DNA of 48,920 nucleotides from Longicatena caecimuris (GTDB taxonomy: Bacteria > Bacillota_I > Bacilli_A > Erysipelotrichales > Erysipelotrichaceae). Position 1 is the first letter of the stretch. Each line of letters opens with the position of its first letter. The stretch lies in assembly GCF_004341945.1 (NCBI RefSeq), contig NZ_SMBP01000025.1, positions 1 through 48,920 of the forward strand. Direction: 5' to 3'. The notes beneath the pieces are model-generated. The model saw nothing but the letters and a program-made list of their open reading frames with translations, did not search any database and was not told the origin of the DNA. Both the position numbers and the translations under genes were made by a program. Shown here piece after piece: positions 48,841-48,920 of this stretch.

Positions 48841-48920
48841 TAAAATTTGTAACAATTTTTAAATTCTGACAGAATCTTTTGATAAAGCTGGAAATTCATG
48901 GCATGTACTTATTTTAACAG

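Noticed and set aside
1-48920. CRISPR arrays, tRNA or rRNA genes, complete insertion sequences
   Set aside because: No regularly spaced repeats, no cloverleaf or rRNA landmarks, and no transposase frame were found on either strand.

Overview
The window looks like chromosome of a low-GC, endospore-forming Bacillota. The evidence is AT-rich intergenic DNA, strong AGGAGG-type ribosome sites, the yabP-yabQ-divIC cluster, ytaF, RNase M5, L-box and yybP-ykoY riboswitches, a mannose-class PTS under a LevR-type sigma-54 activator, and a PerR-rubrerythrin pair. The gene mix fits Erysipelotrichia-like gut Firmicutes, but that placement is inference from gene content. I saw no rRNA, tRNA, CRISPR array or complete insertion sequence.

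Layout. 1-90 is the 3' end of a group II intron (domains V and VI). 199-2206 (minus) holds a small membrane protein, an AlaT-like aminotransferase and its Lrp-type regulator. 2416-4985 (plus) is an ECF sigma factor with two overlapping partner genes, one membrane-anchored and one a lipoprotein. 5373-8475 holds an unknown protein behind a cre-like site, a zinc-ribbon Nudix hydrolase and an AraC regulator fused to a large C-terminal domain. 8793-12992 holds YigZ, a GH13/GlgE-like protein with altered catalytic motifs, and a divergent solute-binding lipoprotein. 13752-18150 (minus) is a lysine operon lysA-lysC-dapA-dapB behind a lysine riboswitch. Two paralogous tiny membrane proteins follow at 18445-18834.

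19060-26933 (plus) is housekeeping: ung-folC, a candidate structured RNA, rnmV-unknown-rsmA-ispE, a DUF1848 protein, yabP-yabQ-divIC and a HAD phosphatase. 27042-31803 contains an N-terminally truncated PTS EIIB, an HNH nuclease, an AT-hook protein, ytaF and gpmI. 31950-40100 is the most system-like part: a LevR-type activator with a consensus promoter and an overlapping cre-like site, then a near-perfect -24/-12 sigma-54 promoter driving PTS IIA-IIB-IIC-IID, an M20D amidohydrolase and a 6-phosphogluconate dehydrogenase. The set reads as import and phosphorylation of gluconate, or of an amide conjugate that yields 6-phosphogluconate, followed by oxidation to ribulose-5-phosphate.

40472-48920 carries two GNAT acetyltransferases, rarA, mntP behind a Mn2+ riboswitch, two related lipoproteins, ispF and perR-rbr. 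It ends with a compact candidate small RNA on the minus strand (48714-48805) that has its own promoter, an intrinsic terminator and two C-rich CUUCCCCC segments. The best candidates for something undescribed are this sRNA, the sigma-54 PTS/M20/Gnd operon, the RNA candidate before rnmV, the tiny membrane-protein pair, the degenerate GH13 protein and the AraC fusion.
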